DNA of 64,000 bases from JAEZBP01 sp963832725 (GCA_963832725.1 CAWHVG010000006.1:124001-188000), one strand, 5' to 3'. Shown: positions 54,591-63,880, counted from the stretch's first letter. Program-made: numbers and translations. The notes: generated by a model not told the origin, from the letters alone.

Positions 54591-54680
54591 CCAGAGCTTC
54601 CCACCACGTTCGGCGCGCAACTGCGCTGCGGCGTACCAGAGCTTCCCACCACGTCGGGCGCGCAGCTGCGCAGGCCATGT
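54591..54680. repeat. 45-bp tandem duplication
   Basis: CCAGAGCTTCCCACCACGTT at 54591 recurs at 54636 with a few differences, followed by GCGCGC and CTGCGC in both. Unit length is 45 bp, two copies. It follows the broken lipoprotein gene. Confidence 0.6.
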
Positions 54681-54740
54681 CGCGCCTCCTCCAGAGAGCG
54701 CCAGTTGCGCCTCGTAGAGCATCGACCATGACCGGCGGTC

Positions 54741-55192
54741 ATGGCCGCGACCGCCCGCAAGCAGTACGACCATCGGATACGTCAGGCCATCGTCGAGACC
54801 GGCGATCCGGACCTCTTCCCGAAGCTGGCCATCCCCGACTCGACCCGGCGCTCGAGGGTCACTCGGGGCGTGGCCGAGGTGGTCACGCTCGATGCACGTG
54901 ACACGGAGATCGTCGAGCTCCATGTGACGGTCGCGAGGCTCGAGAAGAAGGTCGCGATCCTCACCGCTGTCGTCGGCCTGCTCGCAGCGCTCGTCCGGGT
55001 GGCGGGGATCACCCTCCAGAGACCCGGCTCCCGTCGGCCGCCGCGCAGCGGCGCGTCCTGCGCGCCGTCGCCCGGGCGGAGCCCGCGATCGCGCGAGCCG
55101 CCGCGCTCCGGATCCTCGGTCTCACGCCGGCCCGCGTGCGCGAATGGACCCGGCGCGAGCTGCGGGTCTGCGGCCTCGACGACGCTCCTCCG
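54741..55192 (+). mobile_element. IS3-like transposase (OrfA/N-terminal) fragment
   Basis: ATG 54741 opens KQYDHRIRQAIVETGDPDLF, PKLAIPDSTRRSRVTRGVAE, VVTLDARDTEIVELHVTVAR and LEKKVAILTAVVGLLAALVR. After a one-base shift near 55020 it continues QRRVLRAVARAEPAIARAAA, LRILGLTPARVREWTRREL. The order of 'YD..iR.Ai..tGdp.LFPelaIP.ST..sW..rG' and 'LEKkV..L.a...Ll..l' followed by 'R.L......' is the N-terminal half of IS3-group transposases common in Myxococcota. It ends where IS91-like copy G begins (55193); the DDE domain is missing. Confidence 0.5.
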
Positions 55193-55452
55193 TTTGGGCT
55201 CGGTGCCGGTGCGGTGAAGAAGCGGCGCTGTCCCTGCTCGTCGTCGCCGTAGGCGCCGTCCAAGAACAAGCCGTGAAGGTGCAGGTTGAGTCGCAAGTCG
55301 GAGCCAAATCGCTGGTGCACCGTCACCGAGCCGCCGCGCGGCGAGCGCAACCCCGCTCCACGTGCCGGCCGCCGGTAGTGCGACTCGATGGCCCGCGTCG
55401 CGAGGCGCGTGAGGGTCAGCGCCAGCTCGTGGTCGAACGCCGCCCGAACCCG
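55193..55452 (-). mobile_element. IS91-like copy G, internal transposase fragment
   Basis: About 260 bp match copy E between the HUH region and the helical region. Minus frame SPRGGSVTVHQRFGSDLRLN, then LHLHGLFLDGAYGDDEQG and APAPSPN, with upstream codons in another frame. Both ends are cut: one at the IS3-like fragment, the other at GCCCGAACCCG (55452). Confidence 0.8.
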
Positions 55453-55767
55453 GCCTCAGCTCCACGCTCTCGACGGAGGCACCGCTCACGCCGCGCTCGC
55501 GCTGCTGGCCATCCATCTCGGGGCCCGGGACCGCGGATGATCTCGGTACGTTCGTGACACCATTCCCCGCCCATCGCTAGGGAGATATCTCGGGGGGAGC
55601 TGTCTCTCCTGACGTTGGCACAGAGGGGTGTCCACGGAGCCGGGGAGCCTCATAGGGGATTCCAACCCGTGGGAAGTGGAATGCGGTCGCGCTCGGGTTC
55701 GCAAGGCCGTTGAGCCGTAGATGCTGGCCTGGTATGGGGTCACATCGCGGGTGTATACCTGCGCCCG
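55453..55767. other. No gene recognised; upstream region of the STAND gene (315 bp)
   Basis: Holds a small dyad ATTCCA...TGGAAT (near 55658-55681) and GAGAGACAGCTCC-like purine-rich stretches. It must contain the promoter of the regulator at 55768, but I can assign no -35/-10 pair with confidence. Confidence 0.35.
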
Positions 55768-58197
55768 ATGCCGCAGCGGGCGAGGAAGGCTGAGCGCGTC
55801 GGCGGCATCCCGCGTGACGAGGAGGCGCGTGTCGCGGCCTGGCTCGAGGGCGAGGGCGCGCTGGCAACGCTCGTCGGTGCGCCCGGTATCGGCAAGTCGT
55901 GGCTCGCGCGTCGCGCGGCCGCTCGCGCGCGCAGTGAGACCGCGCGCTCGGTCGTCTGGGTCGGCCTCCGTGGTGCGACGGGCGGCGAGCCGCTGCATCG
56001 GCTCGCGCGCGCGACGGACGTGGCACGCGCCGATCTCGCGAGCGTCGTTCGTGCATTGAGGCAGCGCGTCGATCTGGTCGTGCTCGACGATTGCGACGAG
56101 GTGCTCGTCGAGCTCGCCGAGCTCGCGGCGTCGATCCTCGAGCGCGCGCCGATGCTTCGTTTGCTCGTGACGGCGCGCGAGCCGCTCGGTCTCGAGGGGG
56201 AGAGCATACTCGTCGTCGACGGCTTCGGCGCGCCGCGCCCGGGCGAGCCGCTGGGTGCGTCGCGCGCGGGCGCTCTGCTCCTGGCCGAGGCGCGAGCCAT
56301 CGAGCCCGGCTGGTCTCTCGATCGCGAGGACGAGGCGGCGCTGCGCACCCTGCTCGAGCAACTCGGTGACGTCCCGCTCGCGATTCGCATCGCGGCTCCG
56401 CACGTCGTGCAGCTCGGCGCGGCCGCGCTCGTGCCCTGGCTCGACCAACCCCTCAATCTGCTCTCGGGCCCCTCCACGGACGCCCAGCGCTCGCAGCGCC
56501 AGATGTTGGCGGCCTCGCTCGCGCGCTTGCCCGAGGACGCGCGACGCGTGTTGGCGCACGCGACGGAGCTCGAGCGGCCCTTCGACGTCGAGGACGTCGC
56601 CCTCGTGTGCGGGCGCACGGCGCTCTCGATCGTGCGGCTCTTGCGTGAACGATCCTGGCTCGTGAGCCCGGAGCGCGGTGCGTACGATCTGCTCGCGCCG
56701 CTCCGCCAGCTGGTACGCGAGCTGGTCGTGCTCGAGGACGGCCAGGTCGCACGCGCCGCGGAAGCCGTCTTGCGCGGTGCGCTACGAGGTCGACACAGCC
56801 CCGCGCACGTCGTAGAGCGCGCGATCCGCCTCGCGGTCGCGGATCCGTCGCTTCGTCCACTCGTCGCGCCCGCGCTCGAGGCGAGCTTCACGTCGCTCGC
56901 TGCAGCTGGATCCGCCGAGCGGCTCGCGCGCCTCGCGAGCGAGCTCGCTCCGGCGCTCGACGACGACGCTCAGAGCACGATGCTGCGTGTGCAAGGGCGC
57001 GCGGCGGTCGAGACCGGCCATTTCGAGGAGGCGCGTGCATCGCTCGACGCGCTCGCCGCTCGGGAGGACGCCTCGCGCGACGCGCGGCTCCTGTCGGCGC
57101 GTCTGGACTTTCGTGTGGGCCGCTACGAGGCGCTCGCCGCGATCGAGCCCGACTTGAGGCCGGATCGGGCGGAGGACGTCGAGCTCTTCGCGACCGCCGC
57201 GTCGATCCGCGGTGAGCGTGCGCTGGCGCTGGCGATCTACGAGCGCGCGCTCGCTCGCGGGGTGCCCGAGAGTGAGCCGGCCTTGCGTGCGATGCGCGCG
57301 CGCCTGCTCGTCGAGACGGGCAGCAGCGCCGCAGCGCTCGTCGAGGTGGAGCGTGCTCATGCCTGCGGCGTGAACGACCGCCGCGTGGAGGCGTCGCTCG
57401 CGGCGACGCGCGCGCTCGCGTACCACGAGGAGCAAAGGCTCAATCTGGCGATCGTGGAGTACGACGCCGCCGTCGCGTCGTACGCGGGGATGGGCAACGT
57501 TCTCGCGAGCTACCTGCGCTTCGTGCGTGCGATGGCGACGCTCGAGGCCGGGCGCTCGGTCGAGGCGTGTGCGTGCTTCCTTGCTGCGCTCGAGGACGTC
57601 CCCCCCGGCATGTCGCAGCTCGCTCCGCTTTGTGCGCTGGCACGCTGGGTGGCGTTCGCCGAGCCGCCTCCCGCGCCCGAGCGCGACGACTCGGTCGTCG
57701 ATGGCAGCCTCGCGATGGTCGAGGCGTACGCCGCGCGTGTCGATGGGCGCGCGAGCGGCGCGCAAGTCGACGCGGTCGTCGGCGCGCAGAGCCAGCGAGC
57801 GTCGTGGTCGGTCGTCTCGCGGATCCTCGCGCGTCTCGCGCGCTCCGGGCCCATCCCCAATCGTGGGGCGGCTCCCTCAGCGCCGGTGCTGATCGTCGGA
57901 CCGAGCGCGTCGTGGTTCGCGCTACGCGGCGCGGCTCAGGTCTCGCTCCTGAGCCGGCCAGTGCTCGCGCGCGTGCTCGCGCACCTGGTCTTGCGCGCCG
58001 AGCAGCGCTCCGGTCCGGCGAGCATCGAGGACATCGCGGGCGCGGCGTGGCCCGCAGAGCGGATGCTCGCGCGCGCCAAGCGCGGCCGCGTGCACGTCGC
58101 GATCGCAACCCTTCGCCGCATGGGGCTTCGGGAGCAGATCACGAGCGTCGCGACAGGCTACCGTCTCGAGGCGAGCATTCGACGCGCCGGCGACTGA
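55768..58197 (+). CDS. STAND-type ATPase with TPR-like repeats and C-terminal winged-helix-like region
   Basis: An 809-residue cytoplasmic regulator. Residues 30-340 form an NB-ARC/NACHT-like P-loop module: Walker A TLVGAPGIGKSWLARR, Walker B VDLVVLDDCDE, sensor LRLLVTAREPLGL, and LEQLGDVPLAIRIAAPHV (the 'GLPLA.r.aa' GxP motif). A long helical region follows with TPR-like units (AAVETGHFEEARASLDALAA, ALAIYERALARGVPESEPAL). The last 90 residues (AWPAERMLARAKRGRVHVAI, ATLRRMGLREQITSVATGYR) resemble an OmpR/SARP winged helix placed at the C-terminus. Proteins of this class integrate a ligand signal and regulate transcription. No adjacent target is obvious. Confidence 0.75.
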   Translation: MPQRARKAERVGGIPRDEEARVAAWLEGEGALATLVGAPGIGKSWLARRAAARARSETARSVVWVGLRGATGGEPLHRLARATDVARADLASVVRALRQRVDLVVLDDCDEVLVELAELAASILERAPMLRLLVTAREPLGLEGESILVVDGFGAPRPGEPLGASRAGALLLAEARAIEPGWSLDREDEAALRTLLEQLGDVPLAIRIAAPHVVQLGAAALVPWLDQPLNLLSGPSTDAQRSQRQMLAASLARLPEDARRVLAHATELERPFDVEDVALVCGRTALSIVRLLRERSWLVSPERGAYDLLAPLRQLVRELVVLEDGQVARAAEAVLRGALRGRHSPAHVVERAIRLAVADPSLRPLVAPALEASFTSLAAAGSAERLARLASELAPALDDDAQSTMLRVQGRAAVETGHFEEARASLDALAAREDASRDARLLSARLDFRVGRYEALAAIEPDLRPDRAEDVELFATAASIRGERALALAIYERALARGVPESEPALRAMRARLLVETGSSAAALVEVERAHACGVNDRRVEASLAATRALAYHEEQRLNLAIVEYDAAVASYAGMGNVLASYLRFVRAMATLEAGRSVEACACFLAALEDVPPGMSQLAPLCALARWVAFAEPPPAPERDDSVVDGSLAMVEAYAARVDGRASGAQVDAVVGAQSQRASWSVVSRILARLARSGPIPNRGAAPSAPVLIVGPSASWFALRGAAQVSLLSRPVLARVLAHLVLRAEQRSGPASIEDIAGAAWPAERMLARAKRGRVHVAIATLRRMGLREQITSVATGYRLEASIRRAGD

Positions 58198-58254
58198 GCT
58201 GCTCGTGAGCCACGATACGTCGGCGTCCGGCGAGCACCAGCTAGCTGGCTAGGC

Positions 58255-59712
58255 TCAGCGCGAGCGACGCGGGTGGGGGTAGGGATAGGGCTCGTATTCG
58301 TGGACCCACGCGCTCCCGCTCCACACGTAGAGCGTGCCGTCGGGCCCGGCCGCGCGTGCGTTCCAGTCGCCCTCGTCGGTCACCCAGAAGCCGACGCCGG
58401 TACGGGTCGGGCTCAGCGCGTCACGCTGCGCGGTCGTGCCGATACCGACACCGGACGACCCATCGAAGCCGCTCACCTCGTTGAAGTAGTCGCGATCGGC
58501 GGCGATGATCTGTTGCATGGTCGCGACCGGCACGGAATAGCTCAGGCCGATCGCCCACTGGTCGCTACCCGCGCGGTTGAGCCACACGTAGACCGGCTCC
58601 GAGCCACCGACCTTCGGATCGCGACCGACCCCGATCTGATCGTCGATCGGATAGTCGGCGGGCGTCTGCACGCGGTTGCCGAAGTTCGGCCACGCTGCGC
58701 TCGCTGCGTAGTCGGTGAGGAAGAACCACGCCATCGGGTTCGCCGAGTGGTTGGCGAATATGCGCCCGCTGCCACCGCGCACTTCGATCGCCGCCCAGTA
58801 CCCCGAGGTGGCCGTCCACTCGTTCCCGTAGATCTCCATGTGGCGCACGCCTCGCGGCGGCGTGTTCGAGGCCTTGCCGTGGCCGTCGACCTTCATCCCA
58901 GCGGTGACGGTGTTGAAGCGGACGACGCAACGACTGTTGCTGTTGCAGTCGGTGAGGTAGCCCGCGCCGCCAAATGTGCAGTCTTCGATGAAGAGGTTGT
59001 CGGCGCCTCCGAGCGAGTTCTCGGTCTGCCACGAATCTCCTGGGCCGCGCGCGAAGATCAGCTCGTTGTTGCCCGCGCCACCGGTGAGATCGCAAGCGTC
59101 GACGAGACCGTAGGCGCCCGCGTAGAGGAAGTAGCCGTTGATGTGACTGGTGCGCACGACGTAGGTGACCTCCGAGATTCGGAAGTCGTTCTCGCCGGCC
59201 GAGAAGGCCGTACCGCTGTTGCCTGAGTCCGTGGTGTGGATCGTGAGCGCCCGCACCGTCGCTCCGGCGCCGATCCGGATGAGTCCGTCGCCCCACGAGC
59301 CGGTGCCGGCCGCCATCTCGATCACCGTCCCCTCACGCGAGGTTCCTTCGACCGTGATCGCGCGATCGATCGTCAGGCGCTCACCGTCGTTGCCCCACGT
59401 ACACGTGCCGTTCGGTACCCGCACGACGTCAGGCGGCGTGGCGCTGTCGACCGCGGCTTGCACGTCCGCGAGCGCGCACGACGTCGCTGTGATCACGTTG
59501 CCGGGCGGTGCGTCCACCGCCACGTCGCCGTCCTGCACGCTGGTGGCGGCATCGAGGCGCCCGGCATCGAGGCCCGCGGCATCGAAGGGCGCGGCATCGA
59601 AGGGCGCGGCGTCGAGCGCGGTTGCCCCGTCGGGTCCGGCGTCCTTGGGCGCCGCGTTCCCGCTGCACCCGATGCACGTCGTGAGAAGGGTCAGGATGAC
59701 AATCCGATTCAT
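58255..59712 (-). CDS. Lipoprotein with parallel beta-helix domain
   Basis: A 485-residue lipoprotein from ATG 59712. The signal peptide (MNRIVILTLLTTCIGCSGNA) has lipobox CIGC. An Asp/Ala-rich linker with repeated PFDAAPFDAA/GLDAGRLDAA follows. The main domain (ALADVQAAVDSATPPDVVRV, PNGTCTWGNDGERLTIDRAI, TVEGTSREGTVIEMAAG) is a right-handed beta-helix of the pectate-lyase/NosD type, with GGADNLFIEDCTFGGAGYLT and rung-like N-x-F repeats. It may bind or cleave surface polysaccharide; no catalytic residues can be pointed to. The longer upstream frame lacks a signal peptide, so 59712 is chosen. A small palindrome CCAGCTAGCTGG lies just beyond its stop. Confidence 0.75.
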   Translation of the reverse strand: MNRIVILTLLTTCIGCSGNAAPKDAGPDGATALDAAPFDAAPFDAAGLDAGRLDAATSVQDGDVAVDAPPGNVITATSCALADVQAAVDSATPPDVVRVPNGTCTWGNDGERLTIDRAITVEGTSREGTVIEMAAGTGSWGDGLIRIGAGATVRALTIHTTDSGNSGTAFSAGENDFRISEVTYVVRTSHINGYFLYAGAYGLVDACDLTGGAGNNELIFARGPGDSWQTENSLGGADNLFIEDCTFGGAGYLTDCNSNSRCVVRFNTVTAGMKVDGHGKASNTPPRGVRHMEIYGNEWTATSGYWAAIEVRGGSGRIFANHSANPMAWFFLTDYAASAAWPNFGNRVQTPADYPIDDQIGVGRDPKVGGSEPVYVWLNRAGSDQWAIGLSYSVPVATMQQIIAADRDYFNEVSGFDGSSGVGIGTTAQRDALSPTRTGVGFWVTDEGDWNARAAGPDGTLYVWSGSAWVHEYEPYPYPHPRRSR

Positions 59713-60328
59713 GGAGTTCGCGCCTTTCTGCGCCGCGGCCCTCGCGGCAGCGTGAGTCTGCTCTCCCTGGTCCGATGCCGCCGCTAAAGTCGCGCTGAAA
59801 TCGTCAGCCGACTGTCCGTCACGTTCGCCGACCGAGACGCGTAACTGCTTGGAATCGTTGGCCGACCTAGCCGGCACACGGCCTGCGGTGGCTCACGGAC
59901 GGTGGACCGGAGGGCGCATGCGGGGGCGTGAGCGCGGCGCCGCATGCCTGCGCCCCTGTCGCTCGGCGGACGGCTACGCACGGCGGCAGTCCGCGCAGAC
60001 GGTGCTCCACCGCATCGTGCGGATACGTCTTCCAAACGGGTGTTGGGGTCGAGGGAAAGTCGAATGTGGAGAGTGAAGGGGCGGCGGAGGCGGTGGAGCG
60101 CGGCGATTGGCTCACGACTCCTGTCGAAACCTCTCTACCGAGCGCTCGGAGCCGTGAGCTCGGGCCATCGCTGGCCGAAGCGGATGCAGGGTCCCGTCAT
60201 CGGCGCTGAGACGAGGGCTGGTTGGGGGTCAGTCGAAGCGGAAGGCGAGCTGGCCGGGGACGACAATCCGGGGTCTTGGGCCCCGCCGAGCGGGAACGTC
60301 GACCGCGCTCGCGCGTATCTTCACGACG
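59713..60328. other. No gene recognised (616 bp)
   Basis: Open frames on both strands lack protein character. One weak dyad, GCATGCGG/CCGCATGC, occurs near 59918-59945. The promoters of both divergent neighbours should be here. Confidence 0.35.
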
Positions 60329-61055
60329 ATGGCTGACGACGACGACCTCTTCGACGACCTCGACACGGACGGTTTCGAGCTCGCGGACGACCTGAGCGAT
60401 CGCGAGAATCCTCTACGTGATCTGGGCATGCGGCGAGGTCGGCGATCTGCCCGCCGACGAGGCCTGGGCGATGCTCTACGAGCGACACCCCGACGACGCG
60501 CGCTTGCTCCTCCTCGCGACCTTCGAGGAGCTGAGCGCGATCGTGCCGGCGGCGTGGACGGCGACCTATTTTCTCGAGAAGGCCGCGCGCATTCGGAGGA
60601 ACGGCGGCGAGACGCTCGCGCGCGCGACGAGCGATCTGGTGCTCGCCGCGTCGCCGATGCTCCTCGGCGACGCAAAGACGGCGAAGGCGCGCCGCGGAGT
60701 GTGCGAGGCGGCCTCGGCGCTCGATGTTCGCCTCGACCCGGCTCCGAGCGACGACGTCGTCGCCGGAGCCCACGCACGCTTGGTGAAGTGGTCCCACGCC
60801 GTGCTCCGCGAGCTCCACGACGCGACCCGGGGAGGCCGTTCGCTCTCGCGCACGCGCGCACCGAGCGACGACGACTACGCATCGCTCGTCGCGCGCGCGA
60901 AGTCGCCACCCGCTCCGTACTCGCCGCGCGCGGTGCTCGAGGCCGGCACGCTCGTCGCACATGCGAAGCTCGGAGTCGGCGTCGTGCGTCGGGTGGCGGC
61001 GCAGCGGGCCGAGGTTCTCTTCGCCGACGGTGTGCGCACGCTCGTCTGTGGCTGA
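60329..61055 (+). CDS. Acidic-start hypothetical protein, one frameshift
   Basis: ATG 60329 opens MADDDDLFDDLDTDGFELAD. The frame is lost near 60400-60415 and resumes one base shifted as ILYVIWACGEVGDLPADEAW, AMLYERHPDDARLLLLATFE, ELSAIVPAAWTATYFLEKAA and ends LVAHAKLGVGVVRRVAAQRA, EVLFADGVRTLVCG. The C-terminal 'G..V.H..fG.G.V......g.v.V.F..G...L' pattern is a small SH3-like barrel (CarD/UvrD-tail-like) found at the ends of many bacterial proteins. The function is otherwise unknown. As elsewhere, a single-base indel is enough to restore a 240-residue protein. Confidence 0.55.
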
Positions 61056-61218
61056 CAGCACGTCAATCGACGCTCACGTCGGCGGGCGACACGTTCTGCT
61101 CGATGCGCCACCCCTGACGAGCGCGCGGCGCCGCCGGTCGCGCCGAGCGCGCCCCAGAGCGTCTTCGACTTCGGCCTCCGACGCGCGACGCCCGAGCGTG
61201 TGACAAGCTGCCCGCGCC

Positions 61219-61411
61219 ATGGGCATGGATACGTACCTCATCATCCCGTCCTCGTCGCCAGCGACCGCGCGACGGGCGCTCGAGGGCGCACCGGACGACG
61301 GCACCGTCGCGCACCTCGGTGCGGACTTCGTGGTGCTCTATGCGCCCGAACGCTTCGCGCAGGTGGAGGCCGACCCGGAGCATTGGGGGCCGCAGTTCGC
61401 CGAGGGCTGCC
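61219..61411 (+). pseudogene. N-terminal fragment of a small protein cut by IS91-like copy H
   Basis: ATG 61219: MGMDTYLIIPSSSPATARRA, then DFVVLYAPERFAQVEADPEH and WGPQFAEGC. It then runs into transposase DNA at about 61412 on the opposite strand. A short SMI1- or immunity-like small protein is possible, but the fragment is too short to say. Confidence 0.45.
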
Positions 61412-62118
61412 ACCGTCCGTGCTCGTCGTCGCCGTAGGCGCCGTCCAAGAACAAGCCGTGAAGGTGCAGGTTGAGCCGCAAGTCGGAGCCAAATCGCTGG
61501 TGCACCGTCACCGAGCCGCCGCGCGGCGAGCGCAACCCCGCTCGACGTGCCAGCCGCCGGTAGCGCGACTCGATGGCCCGCGTCGCGAGGCGCGTGAGGG
61601 CCAGCGCCAGCTCGTGGTCGAACGCCGCCCGAACCCGCAGCCCGAACGGAAGCGAGAGCACCCACTGCCTCACGCGAACGCCCTCCGGGAACACGCGCTG
61701 AGCCAGGTGGCGCGCCCGCTCCGTCATCCGCCGGCCGCAGCAGCGCGGGCAGAAGCCGCGACCTTTGCACGACAGGCCGGTCACTCGCGTCAGGCCGCAG
61801 CCCTCGCACTCGAAGCCCGCGCAGTCCGCCGCGAGCCGGCCACAGTCGAGGTAGCCTTCGAGCTCTCGGACGACGAAGCGTGGAAGTGGCGCCCCCAGGC
61901 GCTCGCGCTCATCGAGGAACGTCGCCAGGTGGATGTGCACGATCGTGTGCAGCGCGTTGCGCTCCGGGTCGAGCGGGCTCGTGTCCGGTCGGGGCGAGGC
62001 CACGCGGTCGCCCCCAGCAGCGCACGGACCGGTCCTCGGGGACGTGATCTCCCGCAGTTGCGCGACAGGATCGGCGAAGGGGGCCGCCGATCGGCGAAGC
62101 CTCCGCCGATCTCAGGCT
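61412..62118 (-). mobile_element. IS91-like copy H: transposase N-terminal part plus upstream end
   Basis: Minus frame to 62003 encodes MASPRPDTSPLDPERNALHT, the zinc-binding cysteines (FECEGCGLTRVTG, CPRCCGRR) and NLHLHGLFLDGAYGDDEHG. It stops at the junction with the 61219 gene, just after the HUH motif. Upstream of the start it matches copies C and E to CTCAGGCT (62118), then passes directly into the LuxR-type regulator's upstream region, lacking the last 18 bp (CACGAGCGTCAGGGCGC) of the element. Confidence 0.85.
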
Positions 62119-62197
62119 GTGACGGCGACCGATCGACGCGCTCGTCGCCAGCGGGCAGCGAGGTCGCGGGTGCGACGACAGCGCGCGCGCACGAAGC

Positions 62198-62288
62198 GGC
62201 AGAGCTTCTCGGCAGAGCTTCTCGGCAGAGCTTCTCGGCAGAGCTTCTCGGCAGAGCTTCTCGGCAGAGCTTCTCGGCAGAGCTTCTC
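62198..62288. repeat. 13-bp minisatellite, seven units
   Basis: Seven exact head-to-tail copies of GGCAGAGCTTCTC. The duplicate segment near 19310 has a single, slightly different unit (GGCGGAGCTTCTC). It lies about 65-155 bp upstream of the regulator's GTG. Confidence 0.95.
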
Positions 62289-62351
62289 GGCGGCGGATCG
62301 CGACGGCTCCGATCCTCGCTCCGCTTCGGGGCGATCGGTACAATCCCCGTC

Positions 62352-63045
62352 GTGAGCCGCTCGATTCGCAGCCGACCTCTGCGATGTCGCGACCCGGGTC
62401 GCGACCCGCGCGGAGTACGAGCGCGGCGCGCTGTCGGTCCTCCGCGACGTGGTGTCGTTCGACGTCGGATTCTTCATCCGTGAGGACGGCGTGGGCGCGT
62501 CCCGCGTGGGCCTGGACCCGTCGGTAGTGGAGCGGTGCGCACCCCGCTGGCCGCGCTTCGGGCGGGAGCTCGCCTCGGTGTTCGCCTCGGCGCGCGCGCG
62601 CGGCCTCGCCGTCGACACGAGCGTGCTCGGACCGCGCCTCGCGGCGACCGAGGTGTACCGCGACTTCATGGCGCCCCACGATGGGGTGTGCACGGTCCTC
62701 GCCCCGTTGAGCGCGCGCGGGCGGCACCTCGGGACGCTCGCGCTCGGTCGATGCGCGGGCGTGTTCGGCGGGCGCGAGCTGTCGGCGCTGCACGAGCTGC
62801 TGCCGGCGCTCCGCCTGGCCGAGGTACCCTTCGCGCACGCGCTGCACGCCGGCACCGACGGGCTGACGCCGCGCGAGCGGGAGGTGCTCGACTTCCTGCG
62901 GCTCGGCTATACGAACGCGGAGATCGCGCGCGCCCTCGGCAGCTCGGTGAACACCGTTCGCAACCAGCTGCAGCGCATCTACCGCAAGCTCGGCGCGACG
63001 ACGCGGGCCGAGGCCGTGGCGCTCAGCCTGGGCCACGGCCCCTGA
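62352..63045 (+). CDS. LuxR-type transcriptional regulator, one frameshift near its N-terminus
   Basis: Comparison with the duplicate at 19387 places the start at GTG 62352, with one extra T at 62365-62366. Without it the N-terminus is MSRSIAADLCDVATRVATRA. If the shift is real, translation could begin only at GTG 62449 or 62452. The N-terminal domain (FFIREDGVGASRVGLDPSVV, VCTVLAPLSARGRHLGTLAL) is GAF-like. The C-terminus is a complete LuxR HTH (LTPREREVLDFLRLGYTNAE, IARALGSSVNTVRNQLQRIY, RKLGATTRAEAV). It has no receiver domain, so it should respond to a ligand or partner. The expanded 13-bp repeat lies in its upstream region. Confidence 0.8.
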
Positions 63046-63126
63046 CCCCGCTCGGTCCATGGTGCGCTCGGTCCATGGTCCACTCGGACCATGGTCTCGC
63101 GTGTTCGACCGCCTCAGCCTCGAGGG

Positions 63127-63861
63127 GTGATCGAGCTCCACACGATGGTCCCCGCCTTCGGCTTACCCACGTTCACGCCCTTCGGGCTGAAGCTCATCCT
63201 CTATCTGCGGATGCGCTCGCTACCCTTCCGCGTCGTCGTCGAACACGACCCGGGCCGCGCTCCGAAGGGCAAGCTGCCGTGGATCGTGGACGGAGATCAC
63301 GTGATCGCCGACAGCGGGTTCATCGTCGACGACCTCGAGGCGCGCTACCCGCCCGGGATCGACGGTCACCTCTCGTCCGCCGAGGCCGCGCGTGCCCACG
63401 CTCTGAGGCGGATGGTCGAGGAGAGCCTGTGCTTCTCGATCCTCTACTTCCGCTGGATCGACGACGCGACGTACCTCACCGCGACCGACGCGGTGCTCGC
63501 CGCCATGCCGCGGCCCGTGCGCTCCCTCGCCCGACCGCTGATCCGGCGGCGGATCCTCCGCGACCTGCGCGGCCAAGGCGTCCTCCGTCATTCCCGAGAG
63601 GAGGTCGCGCGGCTCGGGACGGCCGACCTCGCCGCGCTCGCCGAGCAGCTCGGCGAAGCGCCTTACATGTTGGGCACGAGGCCCTGCTCGCTCGACGCGA
63701 CGGCGGCCGCGTTCTTGGCCGCGCTGCTGCTCGTCCCGTTCGACAACGCGCTCGCGCGTGCCGCCCAGGGACACGAGAACCTCGTGCGCTACTGCGAGCG
63801 CATGCAGCCCTTGATGAACATCGAGACCGCGCGGCCCGCGACGCCGGTCCTCCAGCCATAG
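63127..63861 (+). CDS. Glutathione S-transferase-like protein (metaxin/Tom37 type)
   Basis: About 244 residues; GTG 63127 is preferred over ATG 63091 because the conserved start is IELHTMVPAFGLPTFTPFGL. 'AFGLP..SPFclK...yLrm..lp' is the N-terminal thioredoxin-like domain of the metaxin/Tom37-like GST group, followed by GKLPWIVDGDHVIADSGFIV (cis-Pro 'G..P.i...g..iaDS..I') and an all-helical C-terminal domain ending LVRYCERMQPLMNIE. Bacterial members are cytosolic and mostly uncharacterised. It follows the LuxR-type gene by 81 bp on the same strand and could be its target or operon partner. Confidence 0.8.
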   Translation: MIELHTMVPAFGLPTFTPFGLKLILYLRMRSLPFRVVVEHDPGRAPKGKLPWIVDGDHVIADSGFIVDDLEARYPPGIDGHLSSAEAARAHALRRMVEESLCFSILYFRWIDDATYLTATDAVLAAMPRPVRSLARPLIRRRILRDLRGQGVLRHSREEVARLGTADLAALAEQLGEAPYMLGTRPCSLDATAAAFLAALLLVPFDNALARAAQGHENLVRYCERMQPLMNIETARPATPVLQP

Positions 63862-63880
63862 CGGCGCGCGGATGACGCGC

